From Roseobacter weihaiensis (GTDB lineage: Bacteria; Pseudomonadota; Alphaproteobacteria; Rhodobacterales; Rhodobacteraceae), in contig NZ_JACNMO010000002.1 of NCBI RefSeq assembly GCF_020622345.1, positions 62,001-126,000 of the forward strand: a stretch of DNA of 64,000 nt, in the 5' to 3' direction. The position numbers were made by a program, and so were the translations under genes. The notes below the pieces were generated by a model that was not told where the DNA came from, made no database searches, and saw only the letters and a program-made list of their open reading frames with translations. Below are positions 56,940 through 64,000 of this stretch, piece after piece; the stretch's first letter is position 1; each line of letters starts with the position of its first letter.

Positions 56940-57443
56940 ATGCGCGTTGGCCTCTATCCCGGCACCTTTGACCCGATCACTTTAGGGCATCTTGACGTCA
57001 TAAGGCGGGCCAGCGCGTTGCTGGACAAGCTGGTGATTGGCGTTGCGATCAATCGTGACAAGGGGCCGCTTTTCAATCTTGAGGAACGGGTTGCGATGGT
57101 CGAAGCAGAATCGGTCAAGATCGCGAAGCGGACGGGTCTTGAGATTGCCGTGCACCCCTTCGAGAACCTGCTGATCGACTGCGCCCGTGATGTCGGCGCA
57201 TCGGTCATCGTGCGGGGGCTGCGGGCGGTGGCCGACTTTGAATATGAATACCAGATGGTGGGGATGAACCGTCAGCTTGATGACACGATCGAGACGGTGT
57301 TTCTGATGGCGGAGGCGCAGCATCAGGCGATCGCGAGCAAACTGGTCAAGGAAATCGCCCGCCTCGGCGGGGATGTCAGCAAATTCGTCACGCCCGAGGT
57401 CAATGCCGCCCTTTCGGGCAAGATCCAGAAGGTCTGTGGCTGA
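56940..57443 (+). CDS. coaD: Phosphopantetheine adenylyltransferase
   Basis: Penultimate step of coenzyme A synthesis: joins AMP to 4'-phosphopantetheine. The 167-residue protein has the nucleotidyltransferase motif YPGTFDPITLGHLDVI (residues 6-21), VIVRGLRAVADFEYEYQMVGMN near 85-105, and the end VSKFVTPEVNAALSGK. Length is normal. GGAGAGCCCG precedes the ATG. Confidence 0.97.
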   Translation: MRVGLYPGTFDPITLGHLDVIRRASALLDKLVIGVAINRDKGPLFNLEERVAMVEAESVKIAKRTGLEIAVHPFENLLIDCARDVGASVIVRGLRAVADFEYEYQMVGMNRQLDDTIETVFLMAEAQHQAIASKLVKEIARLGGDVSKFVTPEVNAALSGKIQKVCG

Positions 57444-57526
57444 GCGCGGTCGGGGATGGGCAGGCTGGTTTGAGCGGGGCGCGGCTTTTCCAACAGTCAA
57501 ATGGAGCCGCCAGCCGACGCGCGGTC

Positions 57527-57670
57527 TCAGCGCCAGAAGGCCATCCATTCGATCAATTCCAGCAGCTTCTTGGTCAGAAAAACGATGTGTTCCGTCCCGA
57601 ACACCAAAATGTCCAACAGGATCATACCGATCAGGAATGCCCCGAGATAGACAGCGATGCGGTTTGTCAT
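57527..57670 (-). CDS. Small single-pass membrane protein, 47 residues, downstream of gap
   Basis: A short gene with GGAAAG upstream of its ATG. Residues about 5-24 form one membrane helix (IAVYLGAFLIGMILLDILVFG), followed by an amphipathic helix (EHIVFLTKKLLELIEWMAFWR). It is 117 bases after the gap stop on the same strand. I recognise no family. The dense hydrophobic and charged pattern, with few alternative interpretations, supports it being real; conservation has not been tested. Confidence 0.68.
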   Translation of the reverse strand: MTNRIAVYLGAFLIGMILLDILVFGTEHIVFLTKKLLELIEWMAFWR

Positions 57671-57787
57671 GACGGCTTCTTTCCGGCTCTGCGGCTCAAT
57701 CGGGCAAGCGCGCCCCTGGAGGCCGCCTGCGCCCTATGCCAGCGTCACGCGCCACCCGCAAGCCTTGCTGCGTGATACCCGTCCGGT

Positions 57788-58789
57788 TTAGCCCAGCCGT
57801 CCCATGCACACAGCGACATCGGCCATCCGTGCAGAGAAAGCCCATTCGTTGTCGTACCAGGCCAGCACCCGCACCGTTTTGCCGCCGACAACTTTTGTCT
57901 GGTCGGGGGCCACGATGCAGCTGTGTTCGGTGTGATTGAAGTCGATCGAGACCTTGGCCTCCGCGTCATAGGCCAGCACGCGCGACATGGGGCCGCGTGC
58001 TGCTGCCTGCAGGGCGGCGTTGACCTCTTCGACGGTGACGTTCCTCGCGGCTTCAAAGGTCAGATCCACGGCAGAGACATTGGGCGTGGGCACCCGCATG
58101 GCCGTGCCATCGAGCTTGCCGGCCAGGTTTGGCAGCACTTCACCCAGAGCCTTCGCGGCGCCGGTTGAGGTCGGGATCATCGCCATCGCGGCGGCCCGCG
58201 CGCGATAGAGATCATCGTGGCGGCGGTCCAGCGTCGGCTGATCGCCGGTGTAGGAGTGGATCGTGGTCATGATACCCCGTTCGATCCCGATCGCCTCATC
58301 CAGAACCTTGGCCAGCGGGGCCAGACAGTTGGTCGTGCAGGATCCGTTCGAGATCACGGCATCCTTGGCAATCAGGTCGCGGTGGTTCACGCCAAAGACC
58401 ACCGTCCGGTCTACGTTCTTGGCCGGGGCGGAGATCAGCACACGTTCCGCGCCGCGCTCGATGTGGGCTTTGGCTTTCAGGCCGTCATTGTGCTTGCCGG
58501 TGCATTCCAGCACCACGTCGACGCCCTCCCAGTCAAGCTCGTGCATGTCATAGCTCGACATCACGCGGATCGGGCCACGGCCAAGATCGATGCTGTTGGC
58601 ACTGGTCACGACCTCGCCTGGAAAGCGGCCGTGGACGCTGTCGTATTTGATGAGATGGGCCGCCGTTGCCAGCGGTCCGGTGGCGTTGATCGCCACGACG
58701 TCGACGTCGTTGCGGCCAGAACTCACAATGTGAGACAGGGTACAGCGGCCGATGCGACCGAACCCGTTGATACCGACTTTGATGCTCAT
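57788..58789 (-). CDS. gap: Glyceraldehyde-3-phosphate dehydrogenase, type I
   Basis: Interconverts glyceraldehyde 3-phosphate and 1,3-bisphosphoglycerate. The 333-residue protein has GINGFGRIGR (6-15), catalytic Cys151 in SNGSCTTNCLAPL, and the end WYDNEWAFSARMADV. At the position of the NAD-selecting aspartate (IND in E. coli) it reads INATGP, followed by HLIKYDSVHG, closer to the enzymes that also use NADP. It may therefore be the biosynthetic form. A 221-base gap separates it from the divergent DUF808 gene. Confidence 0.96.
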   Translation of the reverse strand: MSIKVGINGFGRIGRCTLSHIVSSGRNDVDVVAINATGPLATAAHLIKYDSVHGRFPGEVVTSANSIDLGRGPIRVMSSYDMHELDWEGVDVVLECTGKHNDGLKAKAHIERGAERVLISAPAKNVDRTVVFGVNHRDLIAKDAVISNGSCTTNCLAPLAKVLDEAIGIERGIMTTIHSYTGDQPTLDRRHDDLYRARAAAMAMIPTSTGAAKALGEVLPNLAGKLDGTAMRVPTPNVSAVDLTFEAARNVTVEEVNAALQAAARGPMSRVLAYDAEAKVSIDFNHTEHSCIVAPDQTKVVGGKTVRVLAWYDNEWAFSARMADVAVCMGRLG

Positions 58790-59010
58790 GGCTGATGCGC
58801 TCCGAAGGTTTTCGTTGCGCCTTCTATACCTGCTCTGGGCCCTTCGGGAAATGGGTAAACGCCCTTGTTTTCCGTGTGTTAGCGTTAAACGTGCTGCAGT
58901 GCAGCTAAATGTTTGGGCTAACGCACGCTCAGGGAGATTATTGTCAACGCGGGAACAACAATCTACCTCGCCCGTTACCGAAGAGAGTCGGTCGAACAGG
59001 GAGACGGCAT

Positions 59011-59982
59011 ATGAGCGGGCTTTTGGCGCTATTGGACGATGTGGCAGGGATCGCGAAAGTGGCGGCAGCCTCCGTCGACGATGTGATCGGACAGGCGGCC
59101 AAGGCGGGGTCCAAAGCGGCAGGCGCCGTCATCGATGATGCCGCCGTCACCCCGAAATACGTGCAGGGATTTTCCGCCGACCGCGAGTTGCCGATCATCT
59201 GGCGCATTGCCAAGGGCTCCTTCATCAACAAGCTGGTCTATCTGTTGCCGATTGGCCTGGCGCTCAATCATTTCGCGCCCTGGAGCATCACCCCGCTGCT
59301 GATGATCGGGGGGGCTTATCTCTGCTTCGAGGGGGCCGAGAAGGTGGCGCATGTGCTGGGGGTCGGCGGGCACGGGCACACCGACCACCCCGCCGCCGCC
59401 GAAGAGCCCGAAGACCCCGCCCATCTGGAAGAAAAGAAAGCCGCCGGGGCGATCAAGACCGATTTCATTCTGTCGGCGGAGATCATGACCATCGCGCTGG
59501 CGGCGATCCCCGAAAGCACCTTCTGGATGGAGGCGGCAACCCTCGCCGCCGTGGCCATCATGATCACGGTCGCCGTCTACGGGGCTGTGGCGATGATCGT
59601 CAAGGCCGATGATGTGGGTCTTGCGATGGTCGCCAGGGGCCAGTTGGCCGTCACACGCGGGTTGGGGCGCGGTATCGTCAAGGCGATGCCCTACGTGATG
59701 AAAGCCCTCACGATCATCGGCACGGCTGCCATGCTCTGGGTCGGGGGCTCCATCGTGATCCACGGGCTTGAGGTGCTGGGGGCCGGGTTCCCGGGCCACC
59801 TGATCCACGACATCGCCTATATGATCGGGCATGCGTTGCCAGCGGGGGCGGTAGCCTTCGGTGAATGGGCCGCCAAGGCGACGCTGGATGGCCTTTTCGG
59901 ACTGGCGCTCGGGATGGCGCTGATTCCGGTGGGCGAGAAGCTTGTCACCCCGCTGTGGCGCAGGGTGTTCGCGCGGGCCTGA
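59011..59982 (+). CDS. DUF808 (YedI-like) inner-membrane protein
   Basis: A 323-residue membrane protein of the DUF808/YedI family. The start MSGLLALLDDVAGIAKVAAASVDDVIGQAAKAG is a family hallmark, followed by VTPKYVQGFSADRELPIIWRIAKGSFINKL and about six membrane helices, with a His-rich GGHGHTDH loop near residue 125. No reaction is known. I start at ATG 59011 with GGGAG 8 bases upstream; the frame reaches back to 58909 without a ribosome site. Confidence 0.94.
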   Translation: MSGLLALLDDVAGIAKVAAASVDDVIGQAAKAGSKAAGAVIDDAAVTPKYVQGFSADRELPIIWRIAKGSFINKLVYLLPIGLALNHFAPWSITPLLMIGGAYLCFEGAEKVAHVLGVGGHGHTDHPAAAEEPEDPAHLEEKKAAGAIKTDFILSAEIMTIALAAIPESTFWMEAATLAAVAIMITVAVYGAVAMIVKADDVGLAMVARGQLAVTRGLGRGIVKAMPYVMKALTIIGTAAMLWVGGSIVIHGLEVLGAGFPGHLIHDIAYMIGHALPAGAVAFGEWAAKATLDGLFGLALGMALIPVGEKLVTPLWRRVFARA

Positions 59983-60024
59983 GGTGAGGGAGGGCTGACG
60001 GCGGGACGCGCCCGCCGTCAGAGT

Positions 60025-62070
60025 TCAGACCCGCGGATCAGGCTGCCATTTGCCCGCCAGCAGGTCGCGGACCTTCTGCGCGGCCGCCTCGGCGGTGATC
60101 CCGAACTCCCTAAAGAGCGTGTCCGCAGGCGCCGAGGCCCCGAAACCGTGCATCCCGACAAAGCCGGATTTCTCGCGCTTGCCCCGCTCGCCAAAGAGCC
60201 AGCGGTCCCAGCCGAACCGAATGCCGGCCTCGATGGCGACCCGCACCGGCCCACCGGGCAGGACGCGTTTGCGGATGGCTTCGTCCTGCTCTTCGAAAAG
60301 CTCCCAGCAGGGCATGGAGACGACACGGGTGCCGATCCCTTCGGCCTGCAGGATGTCGCGGGCGGCCAGCGCCAGCGACACTTCCGAGCCCGTGGCCATC
60401 AGGATTGCCTGACGTTTGCCCTCGGCCTCTGCCAGCACATAGGCGCCCTGCGCGGTGAGGTTGCGGGTCTTGTGCTCGGTACGCACGGTGGGTAATCCCT
60501 GACGGGTCAGGGACAGCACCGATGGCGTTGTCTTGCTGCTCAGCGCGAGTTCCCAGGCTTCCGCCGTCTCGATGGTATCGGCGGGGCGGAACACATGGGT
60601 GTTGGGCGTCGCGCGGCTGATCGCCAGATGTTCGACGGGCTGGTGTGTCGGGCCATCCTCGCCCAGGCCGATGCTGTCATGGGTCATCACGAACACGGTG
60701 GGGATCTTCATCAGCGCGGCCAACCGCATCGCAGGACGGGCGTAATCGGTAAAGCACATGAAGGTGCCGCCATAGGGGCGCAATCCCCCGTGCAGTGCCA
60801 TGCCGTTCATCGCCGCGGCCATGCCATGCTCGCGAATACCCCAGTAGACATAGCGCCCGCCGCGGCTGTCCACGTCGAAAACGCCCAGGTCCCCGGTCTT
60901 GGTATTGTTCGAGCCGGTGAGATCCGCAGAGCCGCCCACGGTCTCGGGCATGATCGGGTTCACCACCTCCAGCACTTTTTCAGAGCTGGCCCGTGTCGCG
61001 AGCTTGGGCGCCGTTTCCGACATCTGCTTTTTGAACGCCTTGATCGTGGCGCTCAGTTTCTTGGGCACGTCCAGCGCATGGGCCCGGTTGAAGGTCTCGC
61101 GCTTGCCGCGGGGCAGGGTGTCAAAGCGCTCTTCCCAGGCGCGCCGCGCTGATTTGCCTTGCGCGCCGATGGCCTTCCAGGCGGCCTGCACGTCGCCCGG
61201 CACCTCGAAAGGCCCGGTCTTCCAGCCCCAGGCCGCTTTGGCCTCGATATTCTGCTCGGCGTTGGTCAGCGCGCCATGCCCCTTGGAGGTGTCCTGCGCA
61301 GCATGTCCCAGTGCGATATGCGTCTTGCAGGCAATCATTGTGGGCTGCTTGCTCTTTCTGGCCGTTGTGAGGGCTGCGTCGATTTCCTGCGGGTTGTGGC
61401 CGTCGATCTCGATCACCTCCCAGCCTGCGGAGACAAACCGCCCGACCTGATCGGTGCGGTCCGACAGGGTGACGGGCCCATCGATGGTGATGTTGTTATT
61501 GTCCCAGAGCACGATCAGCTTGGCGAGCTGATGCCGCCCGGCCAGTGTAATGGCCTCCTGGCTGACCCCTTCCATCAGGCAGCCATCGCCTGCAATGACG
61601 TAGGTGTAGTGATCCACGACCTTCTTGCCGTAATGTGCGCGCTGGATCTCTTCGGCCATGGCAAAGCCCACGGCGTTGGAAATGCCCTGTCCCAGCGGGC
61701 CGGTGGTGGTCTCGATACCGGTGGCGTGGCCATATTCGGGATGACCTGCAGTGATGGACCCCCATTGGCGGAAATTCTTGATCTGCTCCAGCGTCATGTC
61801 GGCGTAGCCGGTCAGGTGCAGCAGCGCATACAGCAGCATGGAGCCGTGGCCTGCCGAGAGAATGAACCGGTCGCGGTCGGGCCAATCGGGGGCTGTGGGG
61901 TCGAATTTCAGATGTTTTTCAAACAGAACCGTTGCCGCGTCGGCCATACCGATGGGCATGCCGGAATGACCGGAGTTTGCGGCGGCGACGGCGTCCAGCG
62001 TCAGGGCACGTATCGCATTGGCTTTGGACCAGTGGTCAGGGTTCGCGGCGGCGAGGGCTTTGAGATCCAC
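60025..62070 (-). CDS. tkt: Transketolase
   Basis: Thiamine-diphosphate enzyme that moves two-carbon units in the pentose phosphate pathway. The 681-residue protein has the N-terminal [34 protein letters not shown] block, the thiamine site [32 protein letters not shown] in type, the central [19 protein letters not shown] and the end [20 protein letters not shown]. Length is normal. It stands alone, divergent from the zapA pair, separated by 286 bases in which I see no other gene. Confidence 0.97.
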   Translation of the reverse strand: MDLKALAAANPDHWSKANAIRALTLDAVAAANSGHSGMPIGMADAATVLFEKHLKFDPTAPDWPDRDRFILSAGHGSMLLYALLHLTGYADMTLEQIKNFRQWGSITAGHPEYGHATGIETTTGPLGQGISNAVGFAMAEEIQRAHYGKKVVDHYTYVIAGDGCLMEGVSQEAITLAGRHQLAKLIVLWDNNNITIDGPVTLSDRTDQVGRFVSAGWEVIEIDGHNPQEIDAALTTARKSKQPTMIACKTHIALGHAAQDTSKGHGALTNAEQNIEAKAAWGWKTGPFEVPGDVQAAWKAIGAQGKSARRAWEERFDTLPRGKRETFNRAHALDVPKKLSATIKAFKKQMSETAPKLATRASSEKVLEVVNPIMPETVGGSADLTGSNNTKTGDLGVFDVDSRGGRYVYWGIREHGMAAAMNGMALHGGLRPYGGTFMCFTDYARPAMRLAALMKIPTVFVMTHDSIGLGEDGPTHQPVEHLAISRATPNTHVFRPADTIETAEAWELALSSKTTPSVLSLTRQGLPTVRTEHKTRNLTAQGAYVLAEAEGKRQAILMATGSEVSLALAARDILQAEGIGTRVVSMPCWELFEEQDEAIRKRVLPGGPVRVAIEAGIRFGWDRWLFGERGKREKSGFVGMHGFGASAPADTLFREFGITAEAAAQKVRDLLAGKWQPDPRV

Positions 62071-62356
62071 GTCGGGGGGGTTCCTTTGTCGGCTTGTGGC
62101 CCGAGGCGCGGGCCTTCTTTGATCTTGTCTTGGGTCTTTGCGGGTTGCATATCAGCCCGCCCGCAAAGATCAAGGGCGTCTGCCAGCGGCTTTTGGCACA
62201 ACACATGAAGACTTTCGCGCAAGCCTTTGATGTGGCTCAAAAGCGGGTTTGTTGTGCTGACGCGATAGGGGTACGGTGGGGCAACGGGGCGTCGATTCGT
62301 GGCCAGGCAATGGTCTTTCTTGGGCGCTCCGAGGGGCGTCAGGCAATGAGGTGGGC

Positions 62357-62848
62357 ATGAGTGATATTGAAGAGCTGAACAGCCGGATCATGGCGGCGAT
62401 GGACCGCGTGGCGCAGGGTGTTGAAGCGATAAGCCAGGCAGATACAGGCGAAGCGGAGGCCCTTGCCCGCGCGTTGGAGGAAGAAAAAGAGGTCAACGCG
62501 CAGCTTTCCGAACGGGTCCGCGTGCTGGGAGAGCGTCAGGAGCAGGCGGTTGCGGCGATGGAGGCAAAAACGCAGGCCGCCACCGAACGGCTGACGGCGC
62601 TGGACACCGAGCTTCAGCAGCTGCGCAAGGCCAACGGCATGCTGACCGAGGCCTGCGAAGCGCTGCGCGAGGCCAATGCGGCGGGTGTCGGAGAGCCGCA
62701 TCTGATCAACCAGTCGATGATGGCGGAGCTTGAATCGATCCGGGCCATGCGCAGCGCCGAGATGGCCGAGGCGCAGGAGATTATCACCGCCCTGACCCCG
62801 CTGTTGAATACGGGTTCGGGCTCATTGGAAGAAGAGGAGGCAGGCTGA
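62357..62848 (+). CDS. Coiled-coil protein encoded before zapA
   Basis: A 163-residue soluble protein, almost all helix and coiled coil (about residues 10-120: EEEKEVNAQLSERVRVLGERQEQAVAAMEAKTQAATERL). The end is acidic (SGSLEEEEAG). I start at ATG 62357, which begins MSDIEELNSRIMAAMDRV; the frame extends back to 62276 without support. The stop overlaps the zapA start by one base, so the two are coupled. The position suggests a role with ZapA at the division ring, perhaps like ZapB; this is inference. Confidence 0.78.
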   Translation: MSDIEELNSRIMAAMDRVAQGVEAISQADTGEAEALARALEEEKEVNAQLSERVRVLGERQEQAVAAMEAKTQAATERLTALDTELQQLRKANGMLTEACEALREANAAGVGEPHLINQSMMAELESIRAMRSAEMAEAQEIITALTPLLNTGSGSLEEEEAG

Positions 62849-63261
62849 TGCCGGAGGTACGTGTATCTATTGGCGGTCGGGATTTTGACGTGGCGTGCCA
62901 GGCGGGGGAGGAGCACTATCTTCGCACCGCCGCCCGCATGCTGGATGACGAGGCACAGGTGCTGTCGGATCAGGTGGGTCGCATGCCAGAGGCGCGCATG
63001 CTGCTGATGGCCGGGTTGATGCTGGCCGACAAGACCGCCAGTGTGGAAGACCGCGTCTCTGAAGTGCAGGCCCAGCTCGATGACGCGCAGGCGGAGTTGT
63101 CCGCGTTGAAGGCCGCGCAGACAGCGCCCGAGAAGGTCGAGGTTCCGGTGGTGCCCCAAAGTGTCACCGACACGCTGGCAGAGCTTGCCGCCCGCGCCGA
63201 GGCGCTTGCGGCCTCTGTCGAGGAAAAAGCCGCAGGCCAAGCAAAACTGGGCGTGACCTGA
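62848..63261 (+). CDS. zapA: Cell division protein ZapA
   Basis: A 137-residue FtsZ-binding protein that bundles division-ring filaments. The N-terminal globular part reads VRVSIGGRDFDVACQAGEEHYLRTAARMLDDEAQVL (about 4-40), then AGLMLADKTASVEDRVSEVQAQLDDAQAELSAL forms the coiled coil. The last 50 residues are an Ala/Glu-rich extension found in this class. GAGG lies before the ATG. Translationally joined to the coiled-coil gene. Confidence 0.9.
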   Translation: MPEVRVSIGGRDFDVACQAGEEHYLRTAARMLDDEAQVLSDQVGRMPEARMLLMAGLMLADKTASVEDRVSEVQAQLDDAQAELSALKAAQTAPEKVEVPVVPQSVTDTLAELAARAEALAASVEEKAAGQAKLGVT

Positions 63262-63296
63262 AAGAGCCCCGCCTGCGGCACTTTGGCCGGGACGGA

Positions 63297-63659
63297 TCAG
63301 CCGTTTGCTTCGCGGATTTTGTTTGCGGCATCCTTGTCAAAGCCGACGCCGTTTTCTTCCAGCAGGGTATCGAGTTCGCCCGACAGGGTCATTTCGGTGA
63401 TGATGTCGCATCCCCCCACAAACTCGCCCTTGACATAAAGCTGCGGGATCGTCGGCCAGTCGGAGAAATCCTTGATCCCCTGACGGATCGCGTCATCGGC
63501 CAGTACATTCACGTCAGAGAACTGCACGCCCATGTAATTGAGCACGCCCGCCACGCGGCTTGAAAACCCGCATTGTGGCATCTCCTTTGTGCCTTTCATG
63601 AACAGCACAACGTCGCTGGCGGAAATAGTGTCTTGGATCTGGGTAGTTGCATCGGTCAT
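63297..63659 (-). CDS. grxD: Monothiol glutaredoxin, Grx4 type
   Basis: Carries [2Fe-2S] clusters and delivers them to iron proteins. The 120-residue protein has the CGFS motif with Cys30 ([15 protein letters not shown]), the [39 protein letters not shown] block, and the usual length. It lies 64 bases downstream of bolA on the same strand; GrxD and BolA proteins form cluster-binding pairs, so the arrangement fits a shared task in iron-sulfur supply or iron sensing. Confidence 0.96.
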   Translation of the reverse strand: MTDATTQIQDTISASDVVLFMKGTKEMPQCGFSSRVAGVLNYMGVQFSDVNVLADDAIRQGIKDFSDWPTIPQLYVKGEFVGGCDIITEMTLSGELDTLLEENGVGFDKDAANKIREANG

Positions 63660-63723
63660 GGTACAGGGTCCTTGAAGCTATCGGTGGCCGCCGCGGTTTC
63701 TGGCAGCCTGATTGATGTGTTTG

Positions 63724-63960
63724 TCAGTCTGGCGCGCGGGTGGTGAGGGCCAGCGCATGCAGTTCGCCGTCTGCGCCGTCCATCTTGCCCTTGAGGGCCG
63801 CATAAACAGCGCGTTGCTGCTGAACACGATTCTTGCCGCGAAAGCTTTCATCCACGATCATGGCGGCCATATGTACGCCATCATCACCCTCGACCTGAAT
63901 CTTGGCATCAGGAAAGGTTTCGCGCAAAAGCTCTTCGATTTCGTGTGCTTGCATGGGCAT
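63724..63960 (-). CDS. BolA family protein
   Basis: A 78-residue BolA-like protein with the family layout: MQAHEIEELLRETFPDAKIQVEGDDGVHMAAMIVDESFRGKNRVQQQRAVYAAL in type, where a conserved histidine (GVHMAAMIV) can ligate a [2Fe-2S] cluster held jointly with glutaredoxin. It precedes grxD by 64 bases on the same strand and is likely co-transcribed. A short tail HALALTTRAPD follows. The start MPMQAHE has an alternative Met two residues later. Confidence 0.93.
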   Translation of the reverse strand: MPMQAHEIEELLRETFPDAKIQVEGDDGVHMAAMIVDESFRGKNRVQQQRAVYAALKGKMDGADGELHALALTTRAPD

Positions 63961-64000
63961 AGAGCGGCTCCATCTCCTATTCTTGATAGATGTAGTCGGA

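Noticed and set aside
63262-63296. Search for a 6S RNA gene after zapA, a usual place in related bacteria
   Set aside because: Only about 35 bases separate zapA from grxD here, too short for a 6S RNA.

Overview
The window looks like chromosomal DNA of a marine Rhodobacteraceae member (Roseobacter group, Alphaproteobacteria). The evidence is a complete Rhodobacter-type gene transfer agent (GTA) cluster, pyruvate dehydrogenase E1-beta and E2 subunits that each carry a lipoyl domain, a GTTC-N7-GTTC SOS box before uvrA, a VPLPA-CTERM protein, and high-GC codon usage. Genus and species cannot be fixed from sequence alone. I see no rRNA, tRNA, CRISPR array or insertion sequence. Nearly all of the window is densely packed protein genes, mostly core functions.

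Layout: 1-13 kb holds the end of a DUF1513 gene, an exported PilJ-like sensor-type protein with a non-standard start, trigger factor, the rpsF-rpsR-rplI ribosomal operon (minus strand), a small membrane protein, two convergent YceI genes (one fused to cytochrome b561), and a fatty-acid synthesis group (fabD-fabG-acpP, a GNAT gene, then fabF-mltG). From 13.3 to 27.4 kb lies the GTA structural cluster, orfg1 to orfg15 including g3.5 and g10.1, apparently intact and in canonical order: packaging, portal, protease, capsid, neck, tail tube, chaperones, tape measure and baseplate. It is preceded by a strong promoter, a dyad over the -10 box and an intrinsic terminator, and followed by cysE.

From 28 to 48 kb: pdhA-pdhB-pdhC (minus), ftsB-like and pgk (minus), two tandem cyclophilins, a glycolipid-binding-like protein, an M23 peptidase-bactofilin pair, bcp-DUF455, a large AsmA-like protein with queA, an MFS transporter, DUF924, lpd and a VPLPA-CTERM protein. 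pdhA and lpd lie about 13.7 kb apart but share a nearly identical palindrome, which suggests joint control of E1/E2 and E3 of pyruvate dehydrogenase.

From 48 to 64 kb: uvrA with an SOS box, a small-protein/OB-fold pair, a valine-catabolism operon (mmsA plus a fused hydroxyisobutyryl-CoA hydrolase/hydroxyisobutyrate dehydrogenase) divergent from a LysR regulator, a CBS protein, coaD, a 47-residue membrane protein, gap, DUF808, tkt, a coiled-coil gene with zapA, and a grxD-bolA pair. pgk, gap, tkt, pdhABC and lpd place much of central carbon metabolism in this stretch.

The most unusual items are the in-frame fusion of two consecutive valine-degradation enzymes with the second gene's start signals preserved, the promoter/dyad/terminator arrangement ahead of the GTA, the shared pdhA/lpd operator, hairpins in the few GTA gaps, and two unlisted 47-residue membrane proteins. 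I found no clearly new multi-gene system; the GTA is a known type.
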